A DNA stretch of 64,000 bases from Pratylenchus scribneri (lineage: Eukaryota; Nematoda; Chromadorea; Rhabditida; Pratylenchidae), in contig JAQSEB010000041.1 in the NCBI GenBank assembly GCA_030063045.1, positions 4,271,501 to 4,335,500 of the forward strand. Reading direction: 5' to 3'. The position numbers were made by a program, and so were the translations under genes. This document shows positions 48,401-59,387 of the stretch, piece by piece. The first letter of the stretch is position 1. The number at the start of each line of letters is the position of its first letter. The notes beneath the pieces were generated by a model. The model was given only the letters and a program-made list of their open reading frames with translations, made no database searches and was not told where the DNA came from.

Positions 48401-49393
48401 ATGTGTACTTCATCAATTTCTTCTTTATTCCAACTTTTTTTGGTCATTCTTTGTTGCGCCAATTTGATGAATTGTGGCAAGACGTATGGCATTTAAAAAT
48501 TGCTGGCACTGTGGAATGCTATGACCAGGACAAAGCCACCAAAAGTCCAAGTCCAGATGCCAAAATTGAACTGCGCGAAAAGGATTCATGGAATGAAGTC
48601 GATCTTACGGGATCGACAAAAACAGATGGACAAGGTGAATTTGTGGTCACTGAAGATGAGGACGAATCTATTCAATTTGTGGAACCATATTTGCGTGTGC
48701 TCGCATGCGGAACGGTAAATATTTTTAAAATACATATATGGCAGAGGAATGGCAGCAGGACATTTCTTGGGATTCCAGTTATGGATTATAAATTGAGTTC
48801 CAATTTCGGTTCCGGTTAAATCTTGGTTCCGGGGCAATCGAAAATTTTGTACCCCTAAAAATTGGATTTTGCTTTATAAATTATTGGTCGGAAAACATTT
48901 AATAATGTCTAATTTATAGCTGTGAGGCCATTTCTGGCTTAAATTTTTTGCTGCGCGGCTAAATTTGGCTCTAATTTTGGCCTTCGAGGCCACTTTTCTT
49001 AAAAATTTTTCAGCCCCAAAAATATGGATTTCTGAAGTTCCGGGTTCCGACTTTTTTGAGTTTCGATTTCCGGAACTAAATTTCAGTTCCGGTTTCGTTC
49101 AGGTAAAATCCTGGTTCCGGGGTAACCCTAAATTAAATGTTCTCTTTCGGCCCTTATTAGAAAAAAAAACCATTTAATTTTGTGAATTTAAAAAGGAAGC
49201 ACCAATTTGCTTGTACAATGAAATTGAGGCACAGCAAAATGTGACAATCTTAATGGGCGAAAAAATATATCCAAAGGCAACCACAAATGGCCGCGATTCA
49301 ATTATGGCAAAGCCTTTTGCGCCTTCAAATGATGCTTCACCACCACAGTTCGAATATGCAGTCTGCTATGATAATGGATTTTGGAAAAATTAA
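48401..49393 (+). pseudogene. Transthyretin-like secreted protein, frame broken between signal peptide and domain
   Basis: The ATG at 48401 opens a textbook signal peptide (LFQLFLVILCCANLMNCG) that runs into TAA at 48494. The transthyretin-like domain follows immediately in another frame: KIAGTVECYDQDKATKSPSP, TDGQGEFVV, then EPYLRVLACG, up to a donor at 48715. Exon 2 (49196-49393) continues in phase (EAPICLYNEIEAQQNVTI). A net change of one base (+1 or -2) near 48480-48495 would be needed to join signal and domain; I see no intron that could do it. The family is a large nematode-specific group of secreted proteins. Either a recent pseudogene or a local sequence error. The intron contains repeat debris. 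Confidence 0.75.
48780..49130. repeat. Repeat debris in transthyretin-like intron
   Basis: TCTTGGTTCCGGGG (48822) and TCCTGGTTCCGGGG (49109) repeat, and CTGCGCGGCTAAATTTGGCT is close to a motif inside the hAT-like elements at 9743 and 18692. The right end GGGGTAACCCTA looks like a hAT terminus; the left end is missing or truncated. Confidence 0.5.
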
Positions 49394-50376
49394 GAAAAGA
49401 ATGAAAGTGAATGAAAGAATGGGGGAATGAAATGGCATAAAAATGTTAATTAATAATTGTCATTATCATAAAACATTCTAAATAAAATTATATGTTTAAT
49501 TTAATATCTGGAATTTAGAGTGGAATTTGAATGAATGGAATTTGAACAAATACATTGAGCTTGAAATGATGAACGAAAATGATGAGTAATAAAAATAGAT
49601 ATAAATCAATTTGATATTATTTCAAATAATAAATTTTAACATTGAATGGTTGGTAATAAGCAAATTTAATCATATTCATTTTCGATAGATAGGAAAAATA
49701 AACTTTGATATTTTTTTTTTCAATTCTTCGAATTTTACATTTAATGAAAGTTAAATGAATAAAAAATGTAAAGATTTTCATTAGTTTTTAATTTTGCAAT
49801 TTGAAAGTCACATGATTTTAACTCGACTTTTTTGGAGTCTTTTCTTTTTCTATGATCCAAAAACATCATGGATTAAAATGAAATTGAATTATTGGATAAA
49901 TTTATTTATTAGTAATAAATAAATTTTCCTCAGAATATTCCTTAAAAGTTGTAATAATAAAAATAAAAAAAAAAATAAAAAATTTCAAAATAACATGTAA
50001 AGTGAAACTCATAAAATTTTAAAATTAAACTGCAAATATAAATTTTTTCAAATTTTAACAAATTAAAAAATCCAGTAATGACCAGTTCATATTTATAAAA
50101 AATTAAAATTTAATAATAAAATTTAAAAGGAATTTGTAATTAAAAAATTTATAATTTAGAAAAAGACTCAAAAAATGAAAAATTTTAATGGTAATTTTTT
50201 CACACAATAAAAAGGTATTAATTTTATATTTTTATTCTCAAAAGAAATGTCGGAAATTTAATAGGAAAATATTTTCAAATAATGATGATCAAATTAAAGC
50301 TTTCAATTTAAAAGAACAATTTAAGAAGTTGATCATATTTCATTCATGTTCATTCTTCCATTTCGATTATCATTTT
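49394..50376. other. AT-rich spacer
   Basis: No gene. CAATTTGATATTATTTCAAA at 49609 is shared with the 3' flanks of the genes or fossils at 47064 and 63839. Confidence 0.4.
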
Positions 50377-51096
50377 TCAATCAAATTCTTTCTTATGTCC
50401 ACATTGTGGGCAAGTCCAAGTTTTATTGGTAGCTCCAGATCCAGATGTACTCGGCCCAGCGCTAGCTCCAGAAATTGTTCCACCAGCAGCTCCGCTGGCA
50501 ATGGAGCCAATCCCTCCACGAACAAATTTCGCACTGGCCTTTGCTCCAATAATTTTCCGGATAATATCAGGGTCCTCAGCCATCATTTTCATAGCCGTCT
50601 CTACAATTGCTCTTGATGCTGGGATTGTTGGATCAGGTTTTGGGTTGGAATCTGAATTTTTGAAAGAAAAATTAATAAATAAGAAATTTTGATATATTTT
50701 TAATAATAAAAATATTAAAGGATAATATTTTTTGCCAATTTTTGGCACTAATATTTTTTACATTATAACAGTTTTTGATTTCTAATAAATCAGAAAAGGG
50801 TTTTAGACTTACAAACCTTATACAAATTTGTAGATCTCATCGATAAACATTGTATATAAGATGTCAGGTTTTGACCCAAAATTAAATTGTTAATCGTTTA
50901 AACCATTTTCCATTTTTTGCTTTAAACTTTAATTTTGGGCCAAAACCTAACATTTTCTATACCATTTGATGCGTTTTGATGAGATCTATATAAATTTTAG
51001 GATCTTTAACCGATTTTTGATTTAATAGAAGTTTCCAATTACTAAAGCACCACCTCGATGATGACACTTGGGACATTCAATAAAATTGGCCGCCAT
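50377..51096 (-). CDS. CxxC - glycine-zipper - CxxC small protein, member 1 (105 aa)
   Basis: Exon 1 (51096-51054) encodes MAANFIECPKCHHR; exon 2 (50651-50377) joins in phase 1. The protein has a first Cys pair C8-x2-C11 followed by HHR, a helical middle, an alanine/glycine-rich stretch (GGIGSIASGAAGGTISGASA) and a second Cys pair in WTCPQCGHKKEFD at the very C-terminus. The two CxxC knuckles could close into one zinc ribbon around a hairpin. Two paralogues (53315, 59388) share the exon structure, the split codon and both CxxC motifs, which confirms the splice site. Hydrophobicity of the Gly/Ala part is modest here, so membrane insertion is uncertain. The intron holds a foldback repeat. Confidence 0.75.
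50768..51035. repeat. Foldback repeat in intron, relative of the GATCTCATCAAG family
   Basis: TTTTTGATTTCTAATAAATC at 50772 is mirrored near 51015 by GATTTTTGATTTAATAG-type sequence in inverted sense, with the paired core TAGATCTCATCGAT and GATGAGATCTA. No clear target duplication. Core shared with the elements at 14632, 45238 and 47956. Confidence 0.55.
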
Positions 51097-51380
51097 TTTG
51101 ATTGTAGATTGATTGGTTGACGTAAAATTAAAATAATTTATTTTATTTTATTATTTTCTTTAAAATTGGAAAAAATTAATAATGATAATTCAATTTAATT
51201 AAAATAATAATTTTAGGGTATGATAAATTCTAAATAAATTTTATTTATTTTTACTCAAAAATTTAATAATAATTTGGGATGTTTTTAAGAAATAAATTTG
51301 AAAAATGTAAAAATTTATTATATACCCATTTAATCCATTCTATTTCATAACATTTAATATTTGTTTATACGAAAAATTGA

Positions 51381-51828
51381 CGTGCGGGGTCGATTCCACA
51401 ATAGACAACGGGCTATGCAAATGTGGTCAATTCCACAATTCTGCAAATGTTATTTTAATTTTTCTTTTTTGTGAAATTATATATCTGAATTTTGGACATA
51501 AAAATTTATACTTAGGGGTTTACAAATATGGAGAATCAAAAATGCTATTAATTTTTTTGATTCGCGCAAAAGTCTGTTTATAAACCGGTTCAAAAATCAA
51601 AATTTTATTCAATTATCCTGAAAAATTAAACTTAGGGGTTTTAGGGGTTTTCAAATATGGAGAATTCAAAAATACTATTAATTTTTTGATTCACGCAAAA
51701 GCCGGTTTATAAAATTCTCCATATTTGAAAACCCCTAGGTATAAATTTTTACGTCCAAAATTCAGATATATAATTTCACAAAAAAAAATAAAATAACATT
51801 TGCAGAATTGTGGAATTGACCTAGCACC
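51381..51828. mobile_element. Mutator-like foldback MITE with 9-bp TSD AAAAATTGA
   Basis: AAAAATTGA at 51372-51380 and 51829-51837. Ends CGTGCGGGGTCGATTCCACA and, inverted, GGTGCTAGGTCAATTCCACA are nearly identical to each other and to the ends of the element at 14632. Arms extend about 180 bp each. Confidence 0.9.
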
Positions 51829-52282
51829 AAAAATTGACACTTTTTATTAGTGCATTTTTTTGAAAACAACAACAATTGAAAATTTCACAACAACTGTTTA
51901 CTTTTTCTAGGAATAAACACATTCAACAAAGATGTGAATAAATAATGGTCAAGAGATGCGCTGTTTTTTGGCTCTCATCTGTTTTTTTTGATGCCAAAAA
52001 TAATAAGCAGGAGAAAAAAATAATAATTTAAAAATAATTCATATTGAAAAATGTAATCTTTTCAAATTTTTGATGAAATAAAACATTCCTATGCCATAAA
52101 CTAAATTGGCTCTTGTAAATGGCATTGAGGAAAAGTATTTTAAAAATGCATGACTGAGTATTTAATCCATTAATTAGTTTGTCAAATTTTTGACAAATTT
52201 TCATAAATGTTATTATTTCAAATTCAATGAAAAATTCGGTATAAAATTTCTTTTAGACAAAGATTTCGTCAAACTGTATGAA

Positions 52283-52376
52283 ATTGAACAATGATTTTGT
52301 CTTGTGGGAATTCAATCGCTTCATTAATTGGACTAATAATGAAGCAAAAATTATTGAAAAAATGAAATTGTAAGAA
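52283..52376 (+). pseudogene. Fossil of glycine-zipper exon 2
   Basis: The frame reading TMILSCGNSIASLIGLIMKQ aligns with TMLGGKSAGSSIGQAMGLKM of exon 2 of the gene at 46204 and ends at a similar position. No acceptor or exon 1 nearby. Confidence 0.45.
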
Positions 52377-52613
52377 TGAAATAAATTCAATTTGATAAAT
52401 ATTTTTTCTATCTACACACAGACATATATCTTCAAATTCTTAAAATTTATTAAATATTTTATTCATGACATGATGAAGGAAATTCAATGACAAATATTGT
52501 CAAAAATGGAATAAAAAATATTCCTTATATTGTGATTGTTGATATTTTATTTTTATAAAAAACAATGTGATAATGATAAATTTTTAATTCATTTTATTCT
52601 TCAATTTCCAATT

Positions 52614-52790
52614 TCATTCTTCATTTCCATTCTCACTTTTCCATTTTAATTTTTGTTTCGGTAAATGTAATTCGGTGTGGCACTTCGGACAAGTCCACGT
52701 CCCTGCCCTCTGCGGCGCCGCGAGAAAATATAGCACAATCGGCGGCAAATGCTATGAATGGAACAATGATTGAGTAATATCAGCCGCCTT
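52614..52790 (-). pseudogene. Decayed CxxC glycine-zipper gene, exon 2
   Basis: The C-terminal end is intact (AGTWTCPKCHTELHLPKQ, then a tail and TGA at 52614), but the Ala/Gly-rich part before it (FAADCAIFSRGAAEGRD) lies in another frame, so there is at least one frameshift. No CHHR exon 1 was found upstream. It sits between members 1 and 2 of the family. Confidence 0.7.
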
Positions 52791-53314
52791 AAAATTAGCC
52801 AATACGATCAAAATTAATGGATGTTTCAAATTATAAATTTAAACATTTAATGAATGATAAATAATGAATTTAAATTTAATGATATTCGATTTTTGGATTT
52901 TAGTATTTAGCAATTCTTTTATTTGTGATCCCAAAAAGCAGATAGATTATATAATTCATACGGATTATATTATAATAAATTTATGAGTCAATATTAGATG
53001 TCATTTTCCCAATAATTTTGATGGACCAATCAAGATTCATTATTCAATAAAAATAGCTGAAAAATATAATGGAATAACTCTATAATGGAATAACTCTATT
53101 TAAAATTTCTGGTGCAAAATGATTTGCAAATAATATTAAAATGATTCATTTTTATTATTATTATTCTCGTCAAAATTCGAGGAAATTCAATGGCAAATGT
53201 TGTCAAAAAATGGAATAAAGAATATTCTTCATTTTAATAAATCTAAGTTTTTGTTTTGTAAAAAAACAATGTGAAAATGTTGATGATGTTCACTTCATTT
53301 CCATTCTCATCTTA

Positions 53315-53791
53315 TCAGTCTAATTCACTGCGACATCCACTGAACGGTACATGTTCCTGATAAAGCTCAGCAGGAGGTGAAGGCTCACGGAAGGGCCAGT
53401 TGAACACTTCACCACATTTCGGACAAGTCCACTTCTTTCCGGGGATGCATGCGCCATAAGCAATTTTCCCAACAAAATCTCCAATTATTTCCCCAGGTAC
53501 TGGACCAACACCGGCCATAGCTGAAATCCCAGCTCCAATTGCCACTGAAGCAGCCCAAGCTCCAGCCCCCTTTCCTAGATCCTTCAATTCTGGGCCATCA
53601 TTGTCAGGATTAGAGTTGAAATCTGAATTTTAAAGAAAAATTAAATTCTTTTTCAAAGCAAAATAAAATTTTGCTCCATTTTAATAATATTATATTATAA
53701 TTATAATACAATTATGGGAAAATGTATTTGTAAAAAATTGAAACCCACCTCGATGATGGCAGTTGTTGCATTCAATATATGTTCCTTGCAT
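53315..53791 (-). CDS. CxxC - glycine-zipper - CxxC small protein, member 2 (116 aa)
   Basis: Exon 1 (53791-53749) encodes MQGTYIECNNCHHR and exon 2 (53622-53315) joins through the same split codon as in member 1. The middle is a true hydrophobic glycine zipper (GAWAASVAIGAGISAMAGVG) that could span a membrane. The second knuckle WTCPKCGEVF follows, then a 25-residue tail with one more cysteine. C8, C11 and the C-terminal pair match member 1. Small, unsecreted by signal-peptide criteria, and possibly membrane active; function unknown. Confidence 0.78.
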
Positions 53792-54546
53792 TCTGAATTG
53801 GTGATTACGGCCTTCAAAATGAAAAATTTTTTTATTGTTTTTAATTTCTTAAAAAGGGATAAAATAATAGATACTATATTATCTAAATATTATGATGCAA
53901 ATTTATATTGAGGGTGAAGGAAAAATTTAATACAGCAATTTTCATGCAATACAATATTAATTTAGGGAATTAAATATAGGAAAATTTGGGGAGAAGAATA
54001 GCCCATATCAATGAAATTTTTGCCTTAAAATTTTGTTTTTGGGCGCTATATATAGGCCAATTCTATGGCAAATATTTTTATTTACCTGAAAAGTTAACGC
54101 CTCTTTTAAGTTCATTTTTCTATAAATAAATAAATATTTAACAAAGATGTGGACATTAATATATTTTGACCAGCACCAGATGCGTCGCATTTTCGTTTAC
54201 ATCTTTTTGAATGCGAAAGTGTAAATAAGACAAAATTGGGTCAAAATCCATGAAAATGGGACAAGGGGAGGAAAATTGTGTCAAGTTGCTGAAATGAACA
54301 CTGATGTTTTATTTCCCAAATTTCAAAATAAAATATGAGTAACGAAAAATTCCAGTATGCCATAAATGGAAGCGATTTTATTTTTATCCATTTCACTAGA
54401 AATCAATGGGATTTCGGAGTTGAAATTCATATAGCAATTTTATAGCAAATGAACATTATTGTTAAGAAAATTTACAACTTTGTCATCCACAAAGCTAAAT
54501 GTATTCAAATTCAATAAAAATTAAATAGAAGAAATTAATCTTAATT
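53792..54546. other. Spacer
   Basis: No supported gene. The minus-strand frame at 54008-54190 has no splice context and no homologue in the window. Confidence 0.4.
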
Positions 54547-54823
54547 TATTTTAATTTCTTCCACACCAACAATATAATTGGGTGTAGGAATCGAAGCAAT
54601 TGGAATAATTTCAATCCTTAATTGAAGTTAAGCTCGCACATTTCCTAATTCATAATGGGCTGGGGAAAATCCCATGCGTAAAATTTTGTGCGGCTTCACA
54701 TTGAGATGAAGTTTTGGCTAACAAAGTTATTTGAAATGTCAACTGGATGTGCTTATTTTCGAATTAGCCATTTCAGTGCGATTAATCCATGCCAAAACCT
54801 CGAATATCGGAAAGAATGTAATG
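54547..54823 (-). pseudogene. Decayed copy of the F-box-like gene, first visible exon only
   Basis: After the acceptor-like CTATTTAG|CATT (the intact gene has GTTTTAG|CATT), the frame reads FEVLAWINRTEMANSKISTS, matching FEVLDWVKRTEMADSKLSTS of the gene at 55318-56383. It then hits stops at three positions where the intact copy has W, Q and W, and a fourth further on. The end, VGVEEIKI, matches TGFKQIEI but the donor is lost. Exons 2 and 3 are absent. A tandem duplicate in decay, about 500 bases downstream of its parent. Confidence 0.88.
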
Positions 54824-55317
54824 CTAAATAGCTTTGATGAACGATGAGTAGTTTTCCGATACCATAGGAAAATATGGGGAAGGAAAAGGAATATTGAAAT
54901 CTTCATTTGTATTGGAATGTCTTTAAAACAATTAAGATTAAAAAAGTAAAGTTATATAATTTGATGGGAATATTTTATTCCTTATAAGGGGAAATAAAGG
55001 ATGAATAATTAAAGTGATCTTTTTAAATCCTGAATAAATTCTTAATTAATATCTTTCAAAAATTAGACTATAAAACATGGTAACAATATTCAAATGTATC
55101 TTTATTTTAAAAGATTTAATTAACCAATTTATTGCTTATATTTTAAATAAATAAAAATGGATTGAAATATGAAGAAAAAGTATCGATTGAGTGTTTGGTG
55201 AATTTTAACAAAAAAAAAAATTAATTTATTATAAATAAAACATATTAAAATAATAGTTTGATTGTTTTTGTCTTTAATTCCTCTCTTCGTACAGATTTCT
55301 TTCCATCATTTACCAAA

Positions 55318-56383
55318 TCACATTTTGTAAATTTTAGAATTCCTTAATTTTAAAATATTCATAAAATAAATTTTATTTATTTTTACCCCCATTCCCGTAA
55401 TATCTAAACGGATATAAGGAAATATAATTGTGATTTGTTCTAATTGTTCCTCCCATTCTGCTCTTAAATGTTCTTCGCCTTTTGGGTGGCCAACAAGAAA
55501 TTGTTTAGCCCAGTGATTTGCATTTGGATAAAGTGAAAGCACTTCTCCGGTTTGATCATTTTCCATGCTAAAAACTTCATATTGTTGCGACGAATAGAAA
55601 GGAATTATAAAATTTGCGCATTGTTTTGAACCAATGAATTGCTAATAAAATTAATAATTAATTTAATTAACAAAATTTAATAATAACCTCTTTAATTTGG
55701 TCAATAAATATGGATTTTCTACCGCTCTCTCGGGAAAATTCAAGGAATTTTGGTTTCTGCTGGTCAGGCCTAGATTTGAACAACCATTGGATCAGCAAAT
55801 CAAAATCCTTTTCATTCAATTCAGTCATAATTGATTGAACATTTTCGAAAAGCGTTTCAGCTTTAGGATAAAATCGCAAAAAGTCGCAGAAAGATGCATT
55901 CCGAAATGAAAAGGTCTTCTTTGCTAACATTTCAAATAAACGTTGAAATTGACCAAATTGCTCTACGGTTAGCCATATTAGAATTTTATTATTATTATTG
56001 AGAGACAAGCAAATTCCATCATTTAACAATGTGTTGATGCATTCCATGAATTGCATAAGTTCACTATCCATGTAACTGCAAAAAGAGCCTTAATTCTTAA
56101 CAATAAATTCTTTACTTACTATATTTCAATTTGTTTGAAACCAGTGATGTATTTTGGCGGGGAAACACATGGTAATGGTGCATTTATACTTATATATCCT
56201 GGGATGTTCAATTTAGAAGACGGCTCGTATATTCTTAAATTTTCCATAATGCATGGTTTAACATTTTCATGCAATTTTGGCCAACAAAGTTGCTTAAAAG
56301 TCCAACTTGATGTACTCAATTTGGAATCGGCCATTTCTGTTCGTTTTACCCAATCCAGAACTTCAAACAACCAATTTGGAATG
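55318..56383 (-). CDS. F-box-like family protein (first exon not located)
   Basis: Exons 56383-56120, 56075-55688 and 55641 to about 55318, phases consistent. The first visible exon begins IPNWLFEVLDWVKRTEM, a hydrophobic, tryptophan-containing start that resembles the end of an F-box; a short upstream exon with the start codon must exist but is not evident. The middle exon contains MDSELMQFMECINTLL and the motif EKDFDLLIQWLF. The last exon has MENDQTGEVLSLY and the HPKGEEHL motif shared with the gene at 243-964. A terminal 45-base intron near 55377-55333 is possible. The pairing with a decayed duplicate shows an actively turning-over family. F-box assignment is tentative. Confidence 0.65.
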
Positions 56384-56509
56384 CTAAAACGAAGATGTTT
56401 TAAATCAAAATTATATTTTCAAATTAATTTAGAATTTAAATTGGAAATATTTTAATAAATAAGTAAGATTTTATAATTTAAAGCATTTATAATAATTAAA
56501 ACTCCGTAT

Positions 56510-56890
56510 TACAACATTTGCGGACTCGACACTCGACATTTGCGGACGAAACAGTCTGGCGCCGATGGTGGTAAAGTTGTTATGGCATTATTTATAGCAG
56601 TTTATTAGGCATAAATTTAGCTACAAAATAGCATTAAAAGCTTTGAACAATGTTTAGTAATCACCGAATTATGGCCAAAAAACGGCCAGAAAAATAATTT
56701 GAATTAAATCAATGATTTTTTGACCACATTACTCGATGAATATTCATCATTATCAAATGCTTTTGATATCATTTTATAGATAATTTTATGGCCAATAAAA
56801 TGTTATAAATAATGCCATAGCAGTTTTACCACATCGGCGCCAGACTATTTCATCCGCAAGTGTCCGGTTTTCAAATGTCGACTCAACATT
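56510..56890. mobile_element. Foldback element abutting a stop codon
   Basis: GAAACAGTCTGGCGCCGATG to TTATGGCATTATTTATA on the left is mirrored by ATAAATAATGCCATAGCAGT and CATCGGCGCCAGACTATTTC on the right. Outer parts carry CTCGACATTTGCGGAC words. Its right edge coincides with the end of the coiled-coil gene (TAA at 56889-56891). No clean target duplication found. Confidence 0.7.
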
Positions 56891-57320
56891 ACCTCTTCAC
56901 TTTCCCAGATTCGTTCACTTCTTTTTCCTCCATTTTTGCATCCAAATCGACGGATTTTGCTTCAAGCTTTAATTGGAGAGACGAATCGGCTTCTATTGTC
57001 ACTGATTCCATTGGAATTTTCTGCACAAAAATATTTTTAATTATAATTTTTATTTATATTAGTTAATTAAAATTTTATATTTTAATTAATCAAATTTTAA
57101 AATTAAAAATTTATTAAAATATTAAATTGAAAATATCTTCGATTACTTTCTTTTCTTCTAATTGTTCCATTAATTGGGCAATTCGCTCCTTCAATTCCGC
57201 ATTTTTTTCAATTAATTTTGCATTTTCCTCTTTGAGTTTTTCATTTTCCCTTTTAATTTTAAATTCGTCAAAATTTTCTTCCAAATTAATATTTTCGGTG
57301 CCTTTCGAATTATTCGCCAT
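56889..57320 (-). CDS. Small coiled-coil protein (101 aa)
   Basis: Exon 1 (57320-57147) and exon 2 (57020-56889), phase 0. After MANNSKGTEN, residues about 20-58 form a strong heptad coiled coil (RENEKLKEENAKLIEKNAEL). Exon 2 is acidic/lysine-rich (AKMEEKEVNESGKVKR) and ends at TAA. If the intron is kept, the frame ends at 57114 instead. No basic region before the coil, so not a bZIP. Likely a homodimer of unknown role. The stop codon lies at the edge of a foldback transposon, so the present C-terminus may come from the insertion. Confidence 0.6.
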
Positions 57321-59387
57321 TTTTAAAAATTTAATATAATATTGTTGAAAATTGCTGAAATTTCAAAATTTAATTTTTAGGAACAAATTTAGATAATTTA
57401 ATTTATAGGTTAAATGGAAAATTACTCTTTGTGATCATAAAATTGTGGAATTGTTTGGGATTGGATCATACATTTTTATATTTTTAATTTTTTTTTTTTG
57501 ATTAATTTAAATTGAAATTGGGTTCGAAAGGATACTATTAAAATGAATGGTGATGATTTGGAAATGCCATTATATAATTCTTATTGTGTGTCTCTTAAAT
57601 GGTGAATTTGAAGAAATGATAAAATTACACCAATTCTGCTTCAATACAAGTATTTTGAGCTTTTCTCAATCATAGAATTGAATTTAAATCCTCTACTGAA
57701 TTGAATTTGCCCTAATGAATGTGAATGAAAAATAATTCAAAAATTGTTTTCCCTTATGAGAATTACCCAACCAATCATAAAGCAAAACATTTTTATGTAG
57801 GTCAATAGAAATTGAAATAAAAAAGGCAAATAAATTAATAAATTTTGAAAATGAAATTAATCAAAAATTTTGGGTTGAGGTGAGGCAGAGGCTAAATTCA
57901 TCAATCTACCATATAATATCTTCTCTTATCTTATTTTTATTTTAGTTGACTTTTGGAGCAGGCAAAACTATGATGGGTGGGGGAATTTGTGATGGAATAT
58001 GTTTTGGGAAAATTGCCTCGGGCAAAACATTTGAAATACCTTTATCTTTGAGAAAAATTCAACCGCAAAATAGCCATAATTAACGCCAATAAAAATATCA
58101 TCTTCTAGACTTGCAACCAACTTAAAATTGGTAGAAAATTTTTATAAAAAATTATCTCAACTCACATTCCAACTTCCAATGAATTCTTGCAAAAGAAAAA
58201 TCAGGTCAAAAATGCAGGTTTGGAGCAGAATTAGACTGTGTTTGATCATTTCCTTTGGAGTTTTCATCAAAATTAGCCAAATTAGTAAAAAATTGAATAA
58301 TAGGCCAAGCGGAGGAAAAATATGTGTGAATAATTTTATAAAAAATATAAAATTCATTTTCACTAAAATTTTAGTGAATTTCTTTTAGACAACTTTTAAA
58401 ATGGTAAATGAATCGGTTGATTTCAAAAAAAAGGCACTTTATATTAAATTAAGGTAAATGTGCATAAACTTAATTTAAATATTTACTTCTAAAAAATAAT
58501 GGGAAAAAACTGCCAATTTCATTAAAACTAATAAATTACATTAAAGAATTCTCAAGTAAAATTAAATTTTTATACCTTCGATGAAAAATTGTGTGTGGGC
58601 TTTTGAATCCACCCATAATTTAAAGAAATTCGGCAAAGAATTTATCCCTCTGATTCTGATAAAATATTTAAAAAATAAAATAAAGATTGGGAAAAATTGA
58701 AAAAAAATGATTTTTTTTTTCATTGAAATCTAAATTTATATACATTTAATAAATTCTCTAAACAAACAATATCAAATTTGAAATTTTATTCCCAACAAAT
58801 TGAAGTATTTTATAAAAAAATATTGTCGATAATGAAAAAACTATATTGTTCTATATTCCCTATTATTATAAATATAAATCATAATCAATTGATGTTTAAA
58901 TAGCATTCTAATTCAAATTAAGCTCGTCTCCAATGGTGCAAACGCAAAGCACTATATAATTAAGATTACACGACGTTTAAGAAACATTTTAGACCCTTAC
59001 ATTTGTAATATGCAATATAAAAAAAATTTATTTACCGTAAATTCTCTTTTAATACTCTGTTGAAAATTATATTCCAACCTTATAGGGGTGGGGGGGGGGG
59101 GGGGAATTATTAGAGATATGAAAATAGCAGGGTAATTATTTTTTAATCTCTCTTAAGTGTGGGGAATTATTGGTGAGTGGTGATTTAGGGTATAAATTTT
59201 AATGATATTTTGAAAAATTATTGTATTTTGGAAAAATTTGCATAGGTTTCAATCGTATTAATATTTATAATTCGTTCCATTGAATAGTAAAATTAATCGA
59301 TATTTGTCTTTTATAAAAAGAATTATATTTTAATCAATCTAAATCATTATCAATTATCATCATTCACTGGCTGATTGCTCAAAACGA
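57321..59387. other. Long spacer
   Basis: No supported gene. Two overlapping frames on opposite strands at 58128-58388 have no splice context. TTCATCAATCTACCATATAA (57896) weakly resembles the shared palindromic block, followed by AGCAGGCAAAACTA. A 15-base G run lies at about 59086-59104. Confidence 0.4.

Noticed and set aside
58128..58388. Overlapping frames on opposite strands
   Set aside because: Neither shows a domain, splice phase support or similarity to any gene in the window.
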